Origin: Spirometra erinaceieuropaei
Lineage: Eukaryota; Platyhelminthes; Cestoda; Diphyllobothriidea; Diphyllobothriidae
DNA: 64,000 nt
Assembly (NCBI GenBank): GCA_902702965.1
Contig: CACRXP010000427.1
Location: 499,457-563,456, forward strand
Direction of reading: 5' to 3'
Each line of letters begins with the position of its first letter. The stretch's first letter is position 1. The translations under genes and the position numbers were made by a program. The notes under the pieces were generated by a model. It saw only the letters and a list, made by a program, of their open reading frames with translations, had not been told where the DNA came from and did not search any database. Below are positions 1 to 12,700 of the stretch, piece after piece.

Positions 1-2173
1 GTCAGTAGATTTTGGGTAGTGCCATAAGGGATTTATTGTAAATGGAGTATTATGGGTGGGGCAGCACGCTATACAGTAAGCTGACAACCTGAAAGGAAAC
101 ACAAAAATTGCCTAACTATATGCCGACAGTCTTATCTTCCGCTACTGTACGACAACGGAAATGAGAGTAGTACTTAAACAATAAACAAAAAGCGAATTTC
201 ACAAAATAACGGATTTTGAGTAAAGGTGCAGGGTCGTGGAAAGTAATTGTTGTTGGTAGCGTGGTTGCTGCAGTAGCTTGCAAATGTATACCAGGATAAA
301 ACCCCATATGACACGATCCACAGCCTACTGACAGTTAGGTGGGGTCCTTCTCTATACCGCTGCCACTAGAACATGCCTAACTGTTAAATTTTTATAGGCA
401 GGATATATAAGGGTTGCGTTTCTGGCGAAGCTCAAGAAAATGATTAAATTTGGCGTTAGAGCTGGGGTTAGGGTTAGGTAGAAGACTAAATATGGCGAAA
501 CCGTTAGGATTGCGGTTGGCTTTGTCTGCCGCACGCCTTCTTAACCAATCCAGCATTCTTTAACCAATACCCTTCGACTATCTGCTTTTTGACCGTTTAC
601 ACGCCCTGATTTGCATCTCCCAAAATGTGAGGCCTTTACGGCACCTGGAAATAATAAAGCAGACGCTGCAGCAACATGAGCTTTTCCGTTGAGCTGATTC
701 CGTTAATGGACGCGTCCATTTGCCCCACTGATCAAACAAATATTAACGTACTCTATTTTCCCAGTGGGTTTACATATCCAATCCTCGCTAGGAGGGCTAA
801 AAGAGGGTCTCGAGATAAAGGGAGAAAATTGCTCTAGTAACAGAGAAGGACGCTCATAACGAAATTAAATTTATAAAGTACTCCTGAGCCATCAGCTAAC
901 CTAGTCTCCTTTCAGATACCTCCGGCTGTACTTCTTCCGGCCAATTTGTCAGAACATCCAGCTTGCCTTTAAAACCTAGTCAGTTAATGGTTTGAAGCGG
1001 ACAGATATACTTTCTCCAGAAAATTATAAGTCGCGGTCTTTTTGCAAGTTACCGTTATCTCGCTGGCGTTACGAAAGTGTCGAAGTACGGTGGTCGACAA
1101 CGTGAAGATTCTTAAACCAGAAGTCAAGGAAGACAGTTAGATGTACAATATTTACTGAGGTCGCGAATGTAGGCGTAGCACCGCAAGAAGTTACAGGCAG
1201 CGTTCTCTCCGGACATGTTTAAATCGAACTTCATCCGGTTGCGGCCGATCATCGAAGAGATAAATGTCTGCTGGCTTGACGGTGTTGCAGGCCGGTGGTT
1301 GAGTCGCGTCTGTCAGGCGGACTGGAAGCGGCATGGGTAAGAGGCTGCGTTGACGACCTTGAGAGCGGGAGTGTACGAGACATCTCTAATTCGCCAACGA
1401 GCGGTGTATTTGCAATCGAAATGAGTTTATAATGAAGATCACGACCGTTTAGATAGGCAGAATCTGGAAATGCTGTTTGGTTTGGTACAAACAGGCAATT
1501 AATCGCATCGCGCGCATAAACTAGCCTTGTGACTAGACAGGTAAGCCTAAACGCAGGCTCGGAACGCTCATACACGAACGCAAGCTGGCTGAGAGGCGAC
1601 GAAAGGAATAATCACAAGTGCCCGACTTTACCTTCCGAACGGTCGCGAGTTGAACCTCGCAGCTGCCATGCCGGATGCAGAGCAAGCTGAAAGTCGGTAG
1701 AAGTCTGGGTCTCTGATGAGGAATCAGTCAGTCGATGTATTGGACTGGCGCTCTCAGACAGCGTACTGCACAGTCATCTCCAGATCTGTGGCACTCGCCG
1801 TTGATTGGTCAATGACCCCATTGAACTAATATTTGTTCTCTTGTTGATGTCATCCCTAACGATTGACCCCTTCACGATTTCGAGAGATCGGAAAAACAAA
1901 CAAATGATTCTTGTGCCTGGGCAGTTTTCTTTTTTCTTACTTATGCACCCACCCAAGACTCGAACATTCGCCTGCAGACATAAATTCCTCCGAATTTGAA
2001 TACGGGCTCGTGCGAATATCTTAGTGCTCTAAATGAACTTTTCAGCGTACGCTTAGTGACCATGGCAACAGTATGCACATCGGAACAGAAGTGAACACCT
2101 CATCAGTATGTAACTGCCATCTTCTCTGGCGGCTGGGCAAGGTCCTTTTCCGCTGCTCTCCCAACCCAACGCG
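1..2173. other. Region upstream of the TAL gene, no gene seen
   Basis: Only short frames on both strands. A B-box-like AATGTTCGAGTC on the - strand near 1.96 kb may be a SINE relic. No clear core promoter could be assigned to the TAL gene. Confidence 0.5.
464..478 (+). repeat. Short TTAGGG run
   Basis: GGGGTTAGGGTTAGG, about two and a half telomere-type units, in otherwise featureless DNA. Confidence 0.6.
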
Positions 2174-2296
2174 ATGGAGGGCGAGGACGTGATCAAACAA
2201 TTTGAGGACGTGGACACGACGAGACAGGGTTATATCACCCGGCCACAACTAGAAATGTATGCGTTTAAACATGGATTGGGTACTGACATGGTTGAG
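2174..2296 (+). CDS. TAL gene exon 1 (start codon, first EF-hand)
   Basis: It has 41 codons from the ATG and ends in phase 0 at a GTAAGA donor. It encodes the first, degenerate EF-hand helix-loop-helix. Confidence 0.85.
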
Positions 2297-5200
2297 GTAA
2301 GATACAGTGAAAGATGGGACTGTAAATACTTGTTTTTTCTGCAATTTCAAAAAACGTCAATATATTTCTGAATGCACTGGGAAGCGGGGAAGAGAAAATC
2401 TATTTCAACTGGGCCGATTTCACCAGAACTATGCTTAGATTTCATGTGTAACAAAAGGCTAACTTGCCTTTGATCAATCACTCATTAAAAAGGACTTTTT
2501 GGGAGAGTAAATATAATGTGGACCCCGGGAAGTGTTGCGCTGTGCAGAGGCAATTCTCCACAGTTTGAGGATGTTATTTGACACAAAGCTGTCCTGTGAG
2601 TAGAGGCGTCTACTTTCCTGAAAACTGAACCCACTTTGTCCTTTTCTTCACTCGTTTCTTAAGGATGAATCGACTATGCAGTCTTAATAGTCGTTTGTTT
2701 GCGAAAAAATCCCTAGGCCATAGTAAGACCTGAAGGCGAAAACGAGACACTTCGAAAACACTGATTTTACCTGATGTTATCATTCTTTCGTTCAGCTTCT
2801 ATACCATTCGCAAAGAAACTCTCTGGGCGTGATTGAAATATCCTCGGATTATGTTACCTGACAATTGATATTGCCACTACACCTTAATAATCCTTTCTAA
2901 TATAATTTGAGTAACCATTTCAGGGGATAGACCAACTGCTGGTATAATATTTCAGATTAGTATTGATCACGATTTATATCTGAAAGAAATTCAGCTGAGC
3001 GTTGAGTGGAGTTACAGCCAGTGGGACTGGAAATAGGAGGGGCAAGGGGTAACAGGTCATGGGCAATTGATGATGCGAGGGCCCAAGGTGAGTCTGCGTT
3101 GTCACAAAATTAGCAGAGACCTAGCAAAATACTTCTGTCCGCAGAGCAGATGTCACCCAAATTATATAGTCGTTGTCGCCTTATGCGTTAACGCATGCTC
3201 CTTTTTATGGTTGTCTGCCACTTGGCGAAGTACTCGGAAGTATTTGTTCTTATCTACTTCTACAAAGGACTATCGAAAATCGTCGTTTTTCAGTCTGTCT
3301 CCCATGATGTCCCTAAATGGGCATTCATGTCGAACGAATCGGAGGTGAACCCTTTTACATATTTCACGAGGACAGGCTGGAGTCTTTTTTCCTATCGCGC
3401 CACCTATGTACATTAATTTCGTTTACCAATCTAGTATGAACGTTCATTTCAGAATTGGTTCAGGTGGTTCGACGAAGAGAACAGCGGAATCATAACCGTC
3501 AATGAAGTCTGTCTGACGCTTGGAGTTCCACTAAGCAAAACCTATCAGTAAGATCCAGGATGTTGTATACTTGTTGAATCAATAATGTGAAATTTCTTTT
3601 ATTAGTTTTATCTTCGGTTGCTTTTAAGGTTAAAAGGAAGCACCTGTTATGTAAACATAAATGGCATCTTTGCAAGATTGGAAATCAACTTTTAGCAGTG
3701 ACTAGACAGGGCTTAAAATCAATGCCTGAGATTTTTGTACTGTTATTAATGTCAACTTCGGCGAATGTACATTTTCGATTGTTCCTCCTCAGGCCTGTAC
3801 AATAAAATACATTACGGCAAAGCGGTCAAAATTTGAAGAACCGCCAGTAAACGGAAGTCATGTGGATGGCTGATGGCGTTCAGTCATGTGTAGCATCAGG
3901 GGATATAATCCAGTTCTCTCATGAACATGGAGATGGGAGAGGGGAAAGGGGTGCCTGACAGTGAGTCGTGGGTCTGTTTTTTCACCGTAGCGCGACGTGA
4001 CAGGAGGCGGGAACGAATATGTGGGACCCAGCTTAGACCAGGGAGAGGGAAGGGTCTGCACAAACGCGTTTTGTTGGGTTGGCTCACCGTATAGTCACCA
4101 CCTCCGTCGTCGGATGTGTTGGCGGACGCAGAAATTAAGAGTGTCTAATCGTAACATGAATTGCTATGCAGGCCCAAAAATGAATAGTTGAAAACGTGCA
4201 TTCGCCGAATCTGACTACTTTCTGCCAATTTATTGCCAGTAAAACAGAAGGCTTGTAACCACGGAGATGTAGATGGGAATAACACGTCAAAGCCACTTGA
4301 GTGCCAGTGTCACATGAATACTTTTGACTGCATATTTCACCCATGGGGCTATTGACAATGAAAATTTCTATGAAACGGGTTCGACACGGGAGTACAGGCC
4401 CGTTGTAGTATATTTGGCCTTGTCCTGAATGTCAAAGGGAGGTTAGAGTCAGGAGGGCTAAGATTGGGGTAAGGGGACTTAGTGTTGGTGTTACAGTTAG
4501 GACACGAGAATAGGTGCCCTCGTTAAATTTAGTACAAGGCCACATTTATTGCGGGTGATCTATATTCTCGTGTCCGACCAATAAACGTCGCATACTTCCC
4601 CCAGATTGTGCTGCTTGGCTAATGGAGGGGGACAAACCATGTGCAAAGAGCACTTTTTGGCCGTAATTGTCAACTCTGGAAAATTAGGGGTCTCGCTTAA
4701 CTGTCGCGGTCGATCGCTGCTCCCGGGAGCAACTAGCGCGGTTGATATTGAAGAAAGCGTTTTAATTGATTTTTGGGCTGAATTTCGCTCGACGACCGTT
4801 GAAGAAGGAATTTGATCACCTTTTTAATATTTGCAACGTTTTTTTGCAGCCTTGATTTCTTCTTCTTGTGGTAGGTGTCGAAACTCACAAGACACTGGCT
4901 TTCAAATAGAAAATGGGGTTGCGAAGGGGAGAAGATAGAGTACATTCCGAACGCAGTTCATACAGAGTGACATTTAGTCCAGTAGCGTGCATTTTCCCCG
5001 TTTTGATAAAATTTTAGATCTATTCATATACCTCAAGGAGTATGCACAGGAAGTTCGCATATGCTCCTTTTGTAGGAACTTGTATCTTATGTTAATTTCG
5101 TACTTGGAAGAATGATGCACCCTGGATACAAAATGACTTAACATTACGAGTACTGTTCAGACTTTGGTAGGTTATTAATAAGATCTGGTAATCGCGCATG

Positions 5201-6965
5201 TATTAGTATCGCTTTCTGTATATACAACGCTATCCAAATACGTGACAATTTGGCATAAGCACAAGGAAGTCAATTCCTAAGGACAAGAAAAAATCTACGA
5301 ACGTGTTTATAGGAGAGCACACAACGCATAAACTGTGGAACCATAAATGTTAAAACATGGGTTGAATTAAAACATGCAAGCACTGGTAAGCACTTCTAAA
5401 AATTAAAAGGTCGGATCTTATTTCGTAGCCGTACCTGCAGTAGACAAGCCCCAGCCTTACTCCAACCGCTAACCTCTAATACTTAACCCCTAACAGGTAC
5501 GGCTACGAAATAAGATCTTGCCAATTAAAATAATCCTTTCCCAAGGGCAAATGTAAAAATGACGTCTGCTCCTAAATAACTGGCATAATATCTGCTTTTC
5601 TGCGTTACCACTAACAAAAAAATGCGCTTCGTACAAGTATTAACACCTGGCGAAGAGAACACGTTTTAAATGAAGCTTTTCTCCTAGTTTGATTAGAGCA
5701 GGTTACTAGAATAATTTTAACCACATCCCAGCATCTTACTATGTACTGGAGCTAGGTTCCGTGTAAATCTCTGTCGCCATTTTTTCGACTTGAAAGTGTA
5801 TTCTGAGTTCCCGTCAATGCTCCACAAGCTCTCAATCTTATTGTACTTACATTGGGAGCTTATGAACTGAGGAGTTTATACGGCCGTCATTTGAAACAAT
5901 CCGACAGTTTTATGTTGCCAATTAGTCCTCCAGCGTCTCACGTTAGGTGGCCTTGAAAGCTTCTCCCTCCACCTTCTTATTGACTTCCATCGTACCCTCA
6001 GAACAAGTACCAGTAGGCTGATTTGCCTTAGCCGCACTTCACCACTCCGAAAGTGTTCAGCTCATCAACGTGTCATCCGGCTTCGTCCTGTATAGTTCCC
6101 GACAAAACATCAGGTTTCAAACTGAACATCGCAGTCCCAGTCTGAAGGTATTTTCGAGTTTGCAGCTATGACGTTAGAACCAGACATGCCAGATTGTACG
6201 CAAAACTGCACGAAAAGATTAGATTGATTGCACTCAACTTCAATGGAGAAAAGGTGTTAATATACCTGTCCGGTTCTGATTATTTGCCTTCAAACCCGAG
6301 AATAACTCGACACCAACAGATACAGCTCGCTTTTATACCGGAACCTGTATCAGAAACCACCTGGCGGATGCCAGAGATCTTGTGATTAGACGGACACCCA
6401 CCGCCGCCTCATGTAGCCTCGAAAGACCGGAGAAATTTGTGCCCGGTGATGTACGGTGGAGAACACACACACACCGACCACTGCTATTTTAGCAGTGGAA
6501 AAAAAAACACTTTTTCTGTTGAATTTGATTACCGTTAGCTCGAATATTGTCCAAAGGCCTGAGGAAGTCTTATCTAGCCAGCTTAACTCCGATATTCTTG
6601 CGACAGTATTATGTTCACTTCGTACTTTTTTCCGCAGAAAAACGATCCAGACGAAAGCACAAGTTGAAGAAGCCGATGTGGTGTCTGAATTCGAGGTACT
6701 GCACGAGCAACCAGTTGATTGCCAGTTGGTTAATGGAATCGCCCAGTTGGTAAAAAAGCACGAGAACTCGACCATGGAGGAAATGGACTTGGCAAAACTC
6801 CTCAAGGAAGGCATCGAACAATGGAATGAGAAGCACTGGCAAGTCATTGTGGCAACGAGTCACGACCTCGGCTGTGCTGTAGGCCACATTCGTGACACCT
6901 TCGTATTTCTAAGGAAGGCGTCGCGCGTCTACATTCTCTACCGTACACCCGCCCACGAGCATTGA
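2174..6965 (+). CDS. Tegument-allergen-like (TAL) protein, EF-hand + dynein light chain, 3 exons
   Basis: Exons are 2174-2296, 3453-3547 and 6638-6965. They join in phase through donors GTAAGA and GTAAGA and acceptors TTTCAG and CCGCAG, giving 181 residues. Residues about 10-72 form an EF-hand pair. The first loop is degenerate (DTTRQGYITRPQ, lacking most acidic ligands); the second is near canonical (DEENSGIITVNE). Residues about 95-178 match a dynein light chain (LC8-like) domain, including the stretch EQWNEKHWQVIVATSHDLG and the terminal strand SRVYILYRT. This fusion is known from flatworm TAL proteins, which are tegument-associated, calcium-sensing and often antigenic. The expected length is about 190 residues, so the model looks complete. 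The ATG at 2174 is chosen because the EF-hand starts just after it. The family call is strong; which TAL paralogue it is cannot be told. Confidence 0.87.
3453..3547 (+). CDS. TAL gene exon 2 (second EF-hand)
   Basis: Acceptor TTTCAG at 3452, donor GTAAGA after 3547, phase 2 at the end. It encodes NWFRWFDEENSG and the rest of the well-formed calcium-binding loop. Confidence 0.87.
4378..4579. repeat. Foldback element with telomere-like loop
   Basis: Imperfect arms of about 57 bp (4378-4436 and 4523-4579; shared TGGCCTTGT core and GACACG ends) enclose a G/T-rich loop with degenerate TTAGGG-like units. TAL intron 2. Confidence 0.65.
5414..5517. repeat. Inverted repeat with telomere-like loop
   Basis: Perfect 24-bp arms at 5414-5437 and 5494-5517 flank a 56-base loop of degenerate CCCTAA-like repeats (TTAACCCCTAAC). 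It lies in TAL intron 2. Confidence 0.85.
6638..6965 (+). CDS. TAL gene exon 3 (dynein light chain domain, stop)
   Basis: Acceptor CCGCAG at 6637. The first base completes a Gln codon, and the exon runs to TGA at 6963-6965. It encodes the whole dynein light chain domain. Confidence 0.88.
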
Positions 6966-6981
6966 CTACGCAAACAGGATG

Positions 6982-6987
6982 AATAAA
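6982..6987 (+). terminator. Poly(A) signal AATAAA of the TAL gene
   Basis: A canonical AATAAA begins 17 bases after the TGA of the TAL gene on the same strand. A very short 3' UTR would result. Confidence 0.6.
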
Positions 6988-7099
6988 TGTTGTACTTCTG
7001 AACCTTTTTAACCAGACCTGCGCAGATAAGTCTAGAAGAAACATTCACGGAGCAGTATCGGTGCGACCGTTGTAAGGAAGTTGCAGCCCGCATGCACTC

Positions 7100-7790
7100 T
7101 GCTGCTGTGTAATAAGGGACTTCAGTCCGGGCTCTAAATAACACAGGCAGCTGGAGCTAAGTGTTTGGCAGTAGAAACGGACGGCAAAACACATGCACGA
7201 TTCAAGCAATTGGTATATCGCATAACAAACAGTTGTTCCCGAAACGGAACACACGGCAGATGCGCTGGACTAACGTAGGGACTAGATCGGAGTCCGGCGG
7301 GCTGGGATCTACACAGCCTCCCCCCTTCTTCTTGCGGTAAGAAATTATGATCAGTGTCCGTTCTGGACGAAGGGTGTGGTGGTACGCCTAGGCGCGGGTT
7401 CCGCCGTCGCAGGCATCTGCGGCCTCTCCCGCCTCCAGTCTTCATGATTGTCTCGACGCCGGGCTCCGGTGGGGAGGGGTGCGGTGGATGCTGCGTAAGT
7501 CCACTCCCATTACAAAATAATTCATGCCCAGTTCGCCGTGCATACTCTGACTCTGCTGTGGTGTACGCGGTGGACACCGTCGGACGCGATGGTTGGACTG
7601 TCAACAAGCAGTACTGTTGACGTTCATAGGTGTTATGACAGATTTCAAATAATTCACTTTGACCCCATTGTGAAAAGCCCGGCATCTCGGTGGGATTCGG
7701 ACCCACGACAGCAAGGGAAAGGATTTAGTGCAGCCAAAGCTCTAGCCACCTGAGCTACGAGGTCCCACCGGACGACCCAAATGTAATTGA
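7100..7790 (-). mobile_element. tRNA-headed repeat element with a long open frame (family 2, left copy)
   Basis: On the - strand a tRNA-like head (7769-7688) with A box TAGCTCAGGTG and B box GGTCCGAATCCC is followed by a GC-rich body. A frame of 190 codons (7706-7134) stays open through it. The frame is Arg/Pro/Gly-rich with no recognisable domain, so I read it as repeat sequence rather than a gene. The body after the head (CTTTTCACAATGGGGTCA) recurs in the inverted copy to the right. Confidence 0.5.
7686..7769 (-). repeat. tRNA-like head of repeat family 2 (left, inverted)
   Basis: Its revcomp folds partly as a tRNA: a GTAGCTCAGGTGG D-arm and GTGGGTCCGAATCCCAC T-arm. It is inverted relative to 7808-7886, about 40 bases away. 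Confidence 0.6.
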
Positions 7791-7805
7791 ACTCGCGTCG
7801 TCCTG

Positions 7806-7950
7806 TGGGGTCTCGTAGCTCAGGGTGGTTAGAGCGTTGGCTGTACTAAAGCCTTGCAGTCGTGGGTCTGAATCCCAACGAGACACCGAGTTTTTCACAG
7901 TTGGGTCACAGTAAACTATTAATGCTCTCACGCAAACACCGGAGGGCAAG
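7806..7950 (+). repeat. tRNA-derived SINE-like copy, family 2 (right)
   Basis: 7811-7886 can fold as a tRNA: acceptor stem GTCTCG/CGAGAC, perfect D stem GCTC/GAGC, T stem TGGG/CCCA. The anticodon arm is poor. The 3' extension TTTTTCACAGTTGGGTCACA is shared with the left copy. A shared 3' body argues for a SINE rather than a working tRNA. Confidence 0.6.
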
Positions 7951-9436
7951 ACACAGGAACAAGCGACCTTGAGCTGAACTCGGGGAGACTAGGGTTAAGT
8001 TTATGACTAAGGTCTGGGTTAGGACAAAAGCAAAGCGACAGTTTCAAAATCTGCAGTCGTAATATGCTCCATAACTAATTATTTTTGACGGCGGCTGGAG
8101 TACGTCCTAGGGCGCAATGTACCCATAGTCTGCATTCAAAAATAATCATTCCCCGTTAAGTTCAAATTTTATGTTTACACGTTTACCACGTTTACATGTT
8201 TACCATAAATTTCTAAACGGACAAGGACTGGTGGAACAGCGCAGGACACCAGTGTTGGGCAAAAGAAGCCTTGGCTTGAATATTCCACGCCCACGAATAA
8301 CGGGGATGGTTCTCTTGCTGGATAAAGCGGATCTCTGTGAGGGCGGATTTCGGTAGACTTCAGTCCCAGAACATTCAGGTCCAGGCCTGGTGTTTGTGGC
8401 TGACGTCACTCCCTAGATGGAACAATGCGGAGGGAACGACCTCTGGTTACAATACTACTAACAGATCGCCTAATTTGCAAAAACATACGACCGACAATAT
8501 TGAACATATAGGGCGTCAGTTTCACGGCGAAAACGAGATGGAAATGGCGGTTTGCCCTAGCACACTTGCTTTTAGAGATGGGGTGGAACTCAAACTGTCC
8601 AGTCATCAATTGAAGCTTTCCCAGACCTAGGAGTGCATAATTCCTTTGACTGGCCTGCGCACGACTGCTTCATCAAAATGCCTTCGACAGACAGGTAGGG
8701 GGCTATTATGGCAGCAAGGTTGCGAAAAATTGTACGTCAACAAATCCTCAGACAAGTGGTATCCACACACTAACACCACGAGCCGCACCACCCACAGTTC
8801 GCTGTCGGCTTGACGAGGTAGTCACGTTGAGCTCGCGTCAACAAGTCGCTACCAGCACTTGGCTCCGGCCCCAGCTGCCTACTCGAAGCTTGATGAAACA
8901 CTCATCAGAGCCAGGTAGTATCAAACTCAAAACCAGAGCAGAGCTACGTGTACACTCTCCTTGCCCTAATTACTTATCACAGGGACACCTTCTCGACTTA
9001 CCCAGTATGCGATTCAAAGGTTGGTACCTTTTTTCCCTAATGACGAAGGCCCTCTGTACGACCCTCATACCTACTTCGCACTAAACAGCCCACGGGTAGT
9101 AGACCGTGATCGTCAAAGACAAACGTTAAAACTGTCTGACCATACTGGGCAGGTGAATAGTCGTGAATCTTGCAGGAAATAGGAGGTTGATCTTCACATC
9201 AGCTGACAGTTTAGGTCAAATGAAGTCAGGTAAATGGAGGTGAATAAAAAGGGGGTAAATCATAGTGAAGATGCGCTAGGAGGGAGCAGTGGGCACAGCC
9301 ATGATCATCTGTTAGAAAGTTAGGCATTGGGATTGGAAAACCTACAGGGACTGAGAATGGGTGGGGTTGTAATCAGGGGGTAGATCAGGCATTGAGAGCC
9401 TGCGGAAGGCGGTGAGGGTAGACAGAGTTTTTGGAG
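7951..9436. other. Spacer between the TAL gene region and the VPS39 3' end, no gene seen
   Basis: It contains a short degenerate TTAGGG-like stretch (about 7990-8035) and no convincing coding sequence. The TAL and VPS39 genes converge here. Confidence 0.5.
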
Positions 9437-9742
9437 TCATGTCAAGCTGTTGCTGCCGGCTACACGACTGCTCGAGGCAGTGGTGACGGAGACGGCAACG
9501 GAACCGGAGAGATCACGGCAACAGCCATAATGCACAAGATCCCCGCTGTCCGGATAGCGAACAAAGGCACTGGCCCCGATACGCCTTCGACACTGGCGAC
9601 AAGTGGCTGACGCACTCACTTTAAACAGTCGGCCCGCGGTGGCGTCTGCGTGGGCCTTGCGCGATTGGATGCTTTCGCTCCTTGCCGCGCCCAGAAAGAA
9701 GACCAAACGAGCTATTATGCTCTCTTGCTGTTTCACAGTACA
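9437..9742 (-). CDS. VPS39: VPS39 exon 13 (zinc-finger-like C-terminus, stop)
   Basis: Acceptor TTGCAG. It encodes the CRQCRRRIGASAFVRYP and HYGCC cysteine cluster typical of VPS39 domain 2, then a short Ser-rich tail and TGA at 9437-9439. No AATAAA was seen close downstream. Confidence 0.92.
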   Translation of the reverse strand, partial: CTVKQQESIIARLVFFLGAARSESIQSRKAHADATAGRLFKVSASATCRQCRRRIGASAFVRYPDSGDLVHYGCCRDLSGSVAVSVTTASSSRVAGSNSLT

Positions 9743-12700
9743 CTGCAATTGAGGAGGAAGGGGAGGAGGAGGCAATGTATGGGCACATAACAGTGTTAGT
9801 ACTGGCACTGGTAATAGCATTCGTACGTGTAGGAACAAATAATTTTACTGGGACACTTGGTAGCCCGACGTATCCAGTCCCGACAGCATTGCCGGCCAAT
9901 GGTCCGACATTTTTGTCAGGTGAAATTATCACTCAAAAAGGCGTTCAGTCACTAATGGAGGCGAGAAACAGGCGCCATGGCTTTCAAACAGGTGTCACGT
10001 GCAACAAAACTGACGGACAACACTGAGAAGGGTCATGGCTACCGTAAGTCGTCCAGTGCTAGTTCAGGAAATAGCTAGTTTTCATTTTTCAAGTCCAAAG
10101 AGCCGGGTGACCAGCCTTTTACAGTTCCATTGGAAATTAGGCAGAGACTGACGTCACCGGGCACCCATGATATCAAACAAGTCAGTCAGCTAAAGACAAT
10201 TAAAATCGATTATCTGGCCAGTTGGAAATGCATAGGACTTTTTGTTGCCCCAAAACTCGGCTCAACACAGGCGCGGACTGTAGTGCAGCAGATGAGAGAA
10301 CCTTCAGATCGACTCTCCCGACAGAAGTGACCCAGTGACTTAAGACTGCTGTAGATCACTAACATACATGAAATTTAATTAACGTTGAACTGAGGCCTAC
10401 CAGCTGCCAAAACAAACACCTACAAGATAACCAAATGTCTAGGATTGCAATTGAATCAAAAGGCCCCAACCGAGATTCAGGTGTGAATACGCGATAAAAT
10501 GGAGCGTTAGTCTTCAATCTCCCTCAAGGCTGCTGCTGACTCGGGCCAAAATCGTCCCCTCCCTTCCCCTATCGACCCGAGCTTAGAGCAAGGCTAGTTG
10601 GAAACGATAAACAATCCAGAAATAGCTATTCCCGGGCCTCGGTTTTTGTCAGCGGAGAGTTCCAACTGACATGCGCTGGGATGAGCGCGCTACGAGAAAT
10701 TCACCTCCGCAAGCGTTTTTAACTCATGCTCTTTCCGCAAAACTACCGATCAGTAAACTATGACTGAAGACGCAGGACACGCCTAGGCTGTTTACATGTG
10801 AGATCTAGTTGCAGGGATTGTCGGCGCCATCGAACTTCTAGGGTAATAACGCAAAACTATCATTGGCTAAAGATCACAATGGCGCGCGTTAAACCCCTTC
10901 TCATCCCTCTAAAGGTTAGTCATGTGCCTACCTGTGGTTATCCCGCTCCCCTAACCTTTCTCCGGACGCTATGTCTGATAGTATAACTTATAAACATGCA
11001 TCCACTACCAACACGTTAAGAGTCTCGAAAAAGTGTATGATGTAAGGCGCAGTACGGCACCGCTCGTGTGGCAAGAAATGACGTAGAGTACCTCCAGAAA
11101 GTTGGCCATATCATGCAGACTGATGGATTCGGGCAGAGCGCGCAGAATTTTCGGTGCGTTGACCCGTTCGCCAAAGGACTGGAGGACATTGAGTGCCAGA
11201 TCCAATCGGGGTTCGAATTTGAGATCTGTGAAGGCCGGTTTCTTGGGAGACCCAATGGGACCTGCTGCGAAAGGAACACTTGTGCGATAAAGAGCCACAA
11301 ATAGAAAACTGAGGGTTGAGAAGACAGCCATACCATGCTCGGTGTTAGGAGGAAACAAAAGTTGATGGAACCGAATGAAACAGCTTAGTAAGTATTCACT
11401 TCAATAGTAAAAAGTGCCAGGTCATAAACCAGTTAATTTTGTCTGCGGCAAAGTCAGGTGTCACAGGAGTTTCAGCAGAGGATGCCGGGGATTAGGTCCG
11501 ATTGCCCGTGGCGGGTGATCGCGCAGCGCGGGTCCTCCACTGCTTCCACCTGCGATAGCACCAATCCATGACAATGACGCCCTTGCCAACTTTTTGTTGA
11601 TATATTTCCTGTCAACACTCACCACATTAATAGCGATGTTTTATGAATGTGCTGGTGAATCTGCTTGGAGAGGCTGTCGAGGAAAGTAAGGCATACTCTG
11701 GCCTGCGGCAATAACCGAAGAGACGCACACGAAAGTTGGTGAACAAGAAGTTGGGAATGTCGGATTTTTCAAAACCCGTTGAGGTCGGTTGCCCCCCGGT
11801 AAGAGAGCTCAGTGGTTACTCCTCTCTCTATAGCTAATCCTTATTAGGGAGGAAGGAAAACTACACCCAGAGGCCATCAGAGAACACACTAACTACCGCA
11901 TCGCCACCGATCAGGATATTTGAGATGTCCACAGAAGGTAGAATGGACGCAAAAAACGTCGCCCTGAGGCAGTTTAACTATAGTCGAAGCAACAATAATC
12001 ACGTCGGGTCTGATCTCGTGCGCACGGAAGACATGTGTGCAAACACAGCAGTTTCCGTGGTTAGACTTCAAGCACAGTCACAAACATTTCGTGTGATTCA
12101 GCCCTACAGACGCATTTTCACGGACGGAAGTTTTTGTAAATAGTCTAGTCAAAGAGCGGTTCAAGATAAACCCACCTTCCGGGGTACCACCTCGGCTGGG
12201 TGGGACGATACCCAATGCGATGGGTTCGAGGGGGTTGAGGCAGACCTCGAAGAGAAGGGTGTAAATTTCTGGAGGTTCGGAGGTGTCCTCCGGAAGCTGT
12301 TGTTTTTGTTGTTGATGCCTTTGTTGCTGCGCTACAGCGTTCGTAACTGTGGCGTCGGACCTGGGGGAAACTCGTTTTGCCTGTTCTTGCATGGCCGCCC
12401 TCCTCTCCGCCTCCGTCTGCACCTGTGCGCAGTGCTGCAACGCGCGTTCCCATTGGTTGAGCAGGTGGATCCACAAAGTCAGAGCCTGTTAAAATGATAG
12501 CATCGACAGCAATTTGGTGAGCAAAGTACAGCAAGCAGTTTCCCTACCATAACGCGGGTAGGCCGTATCCTTCGTGGTGAGCAGCACTTATGTAAACAAA
12601 AAAATAACGCTTGTAGGGAACAAACCGAGATACCGTCTTAAGTCCGGAGTTTAGATAATCTATGTAATCTAAGGATAAGAGTTTTTGTCATTAACTTGAA

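Noticed and set aside
6386..6887. Long - strand ORFs opposite TAL exon 3
   Set aside because: They are antisense shadows of the dynein light chain exon.
7811..7886. A functional tRNA gene
   Set aside because: The acceptor, D and T arms pair, but the anticodon arm does not, and the 3' body is shared with an inverted neighbour, so it is a SINE-type relic.
11797..11860. SINE head (GAGCTCAGTGGTTAC)
   Set aside because: Only an A-box-like string; no B box at the right distance.
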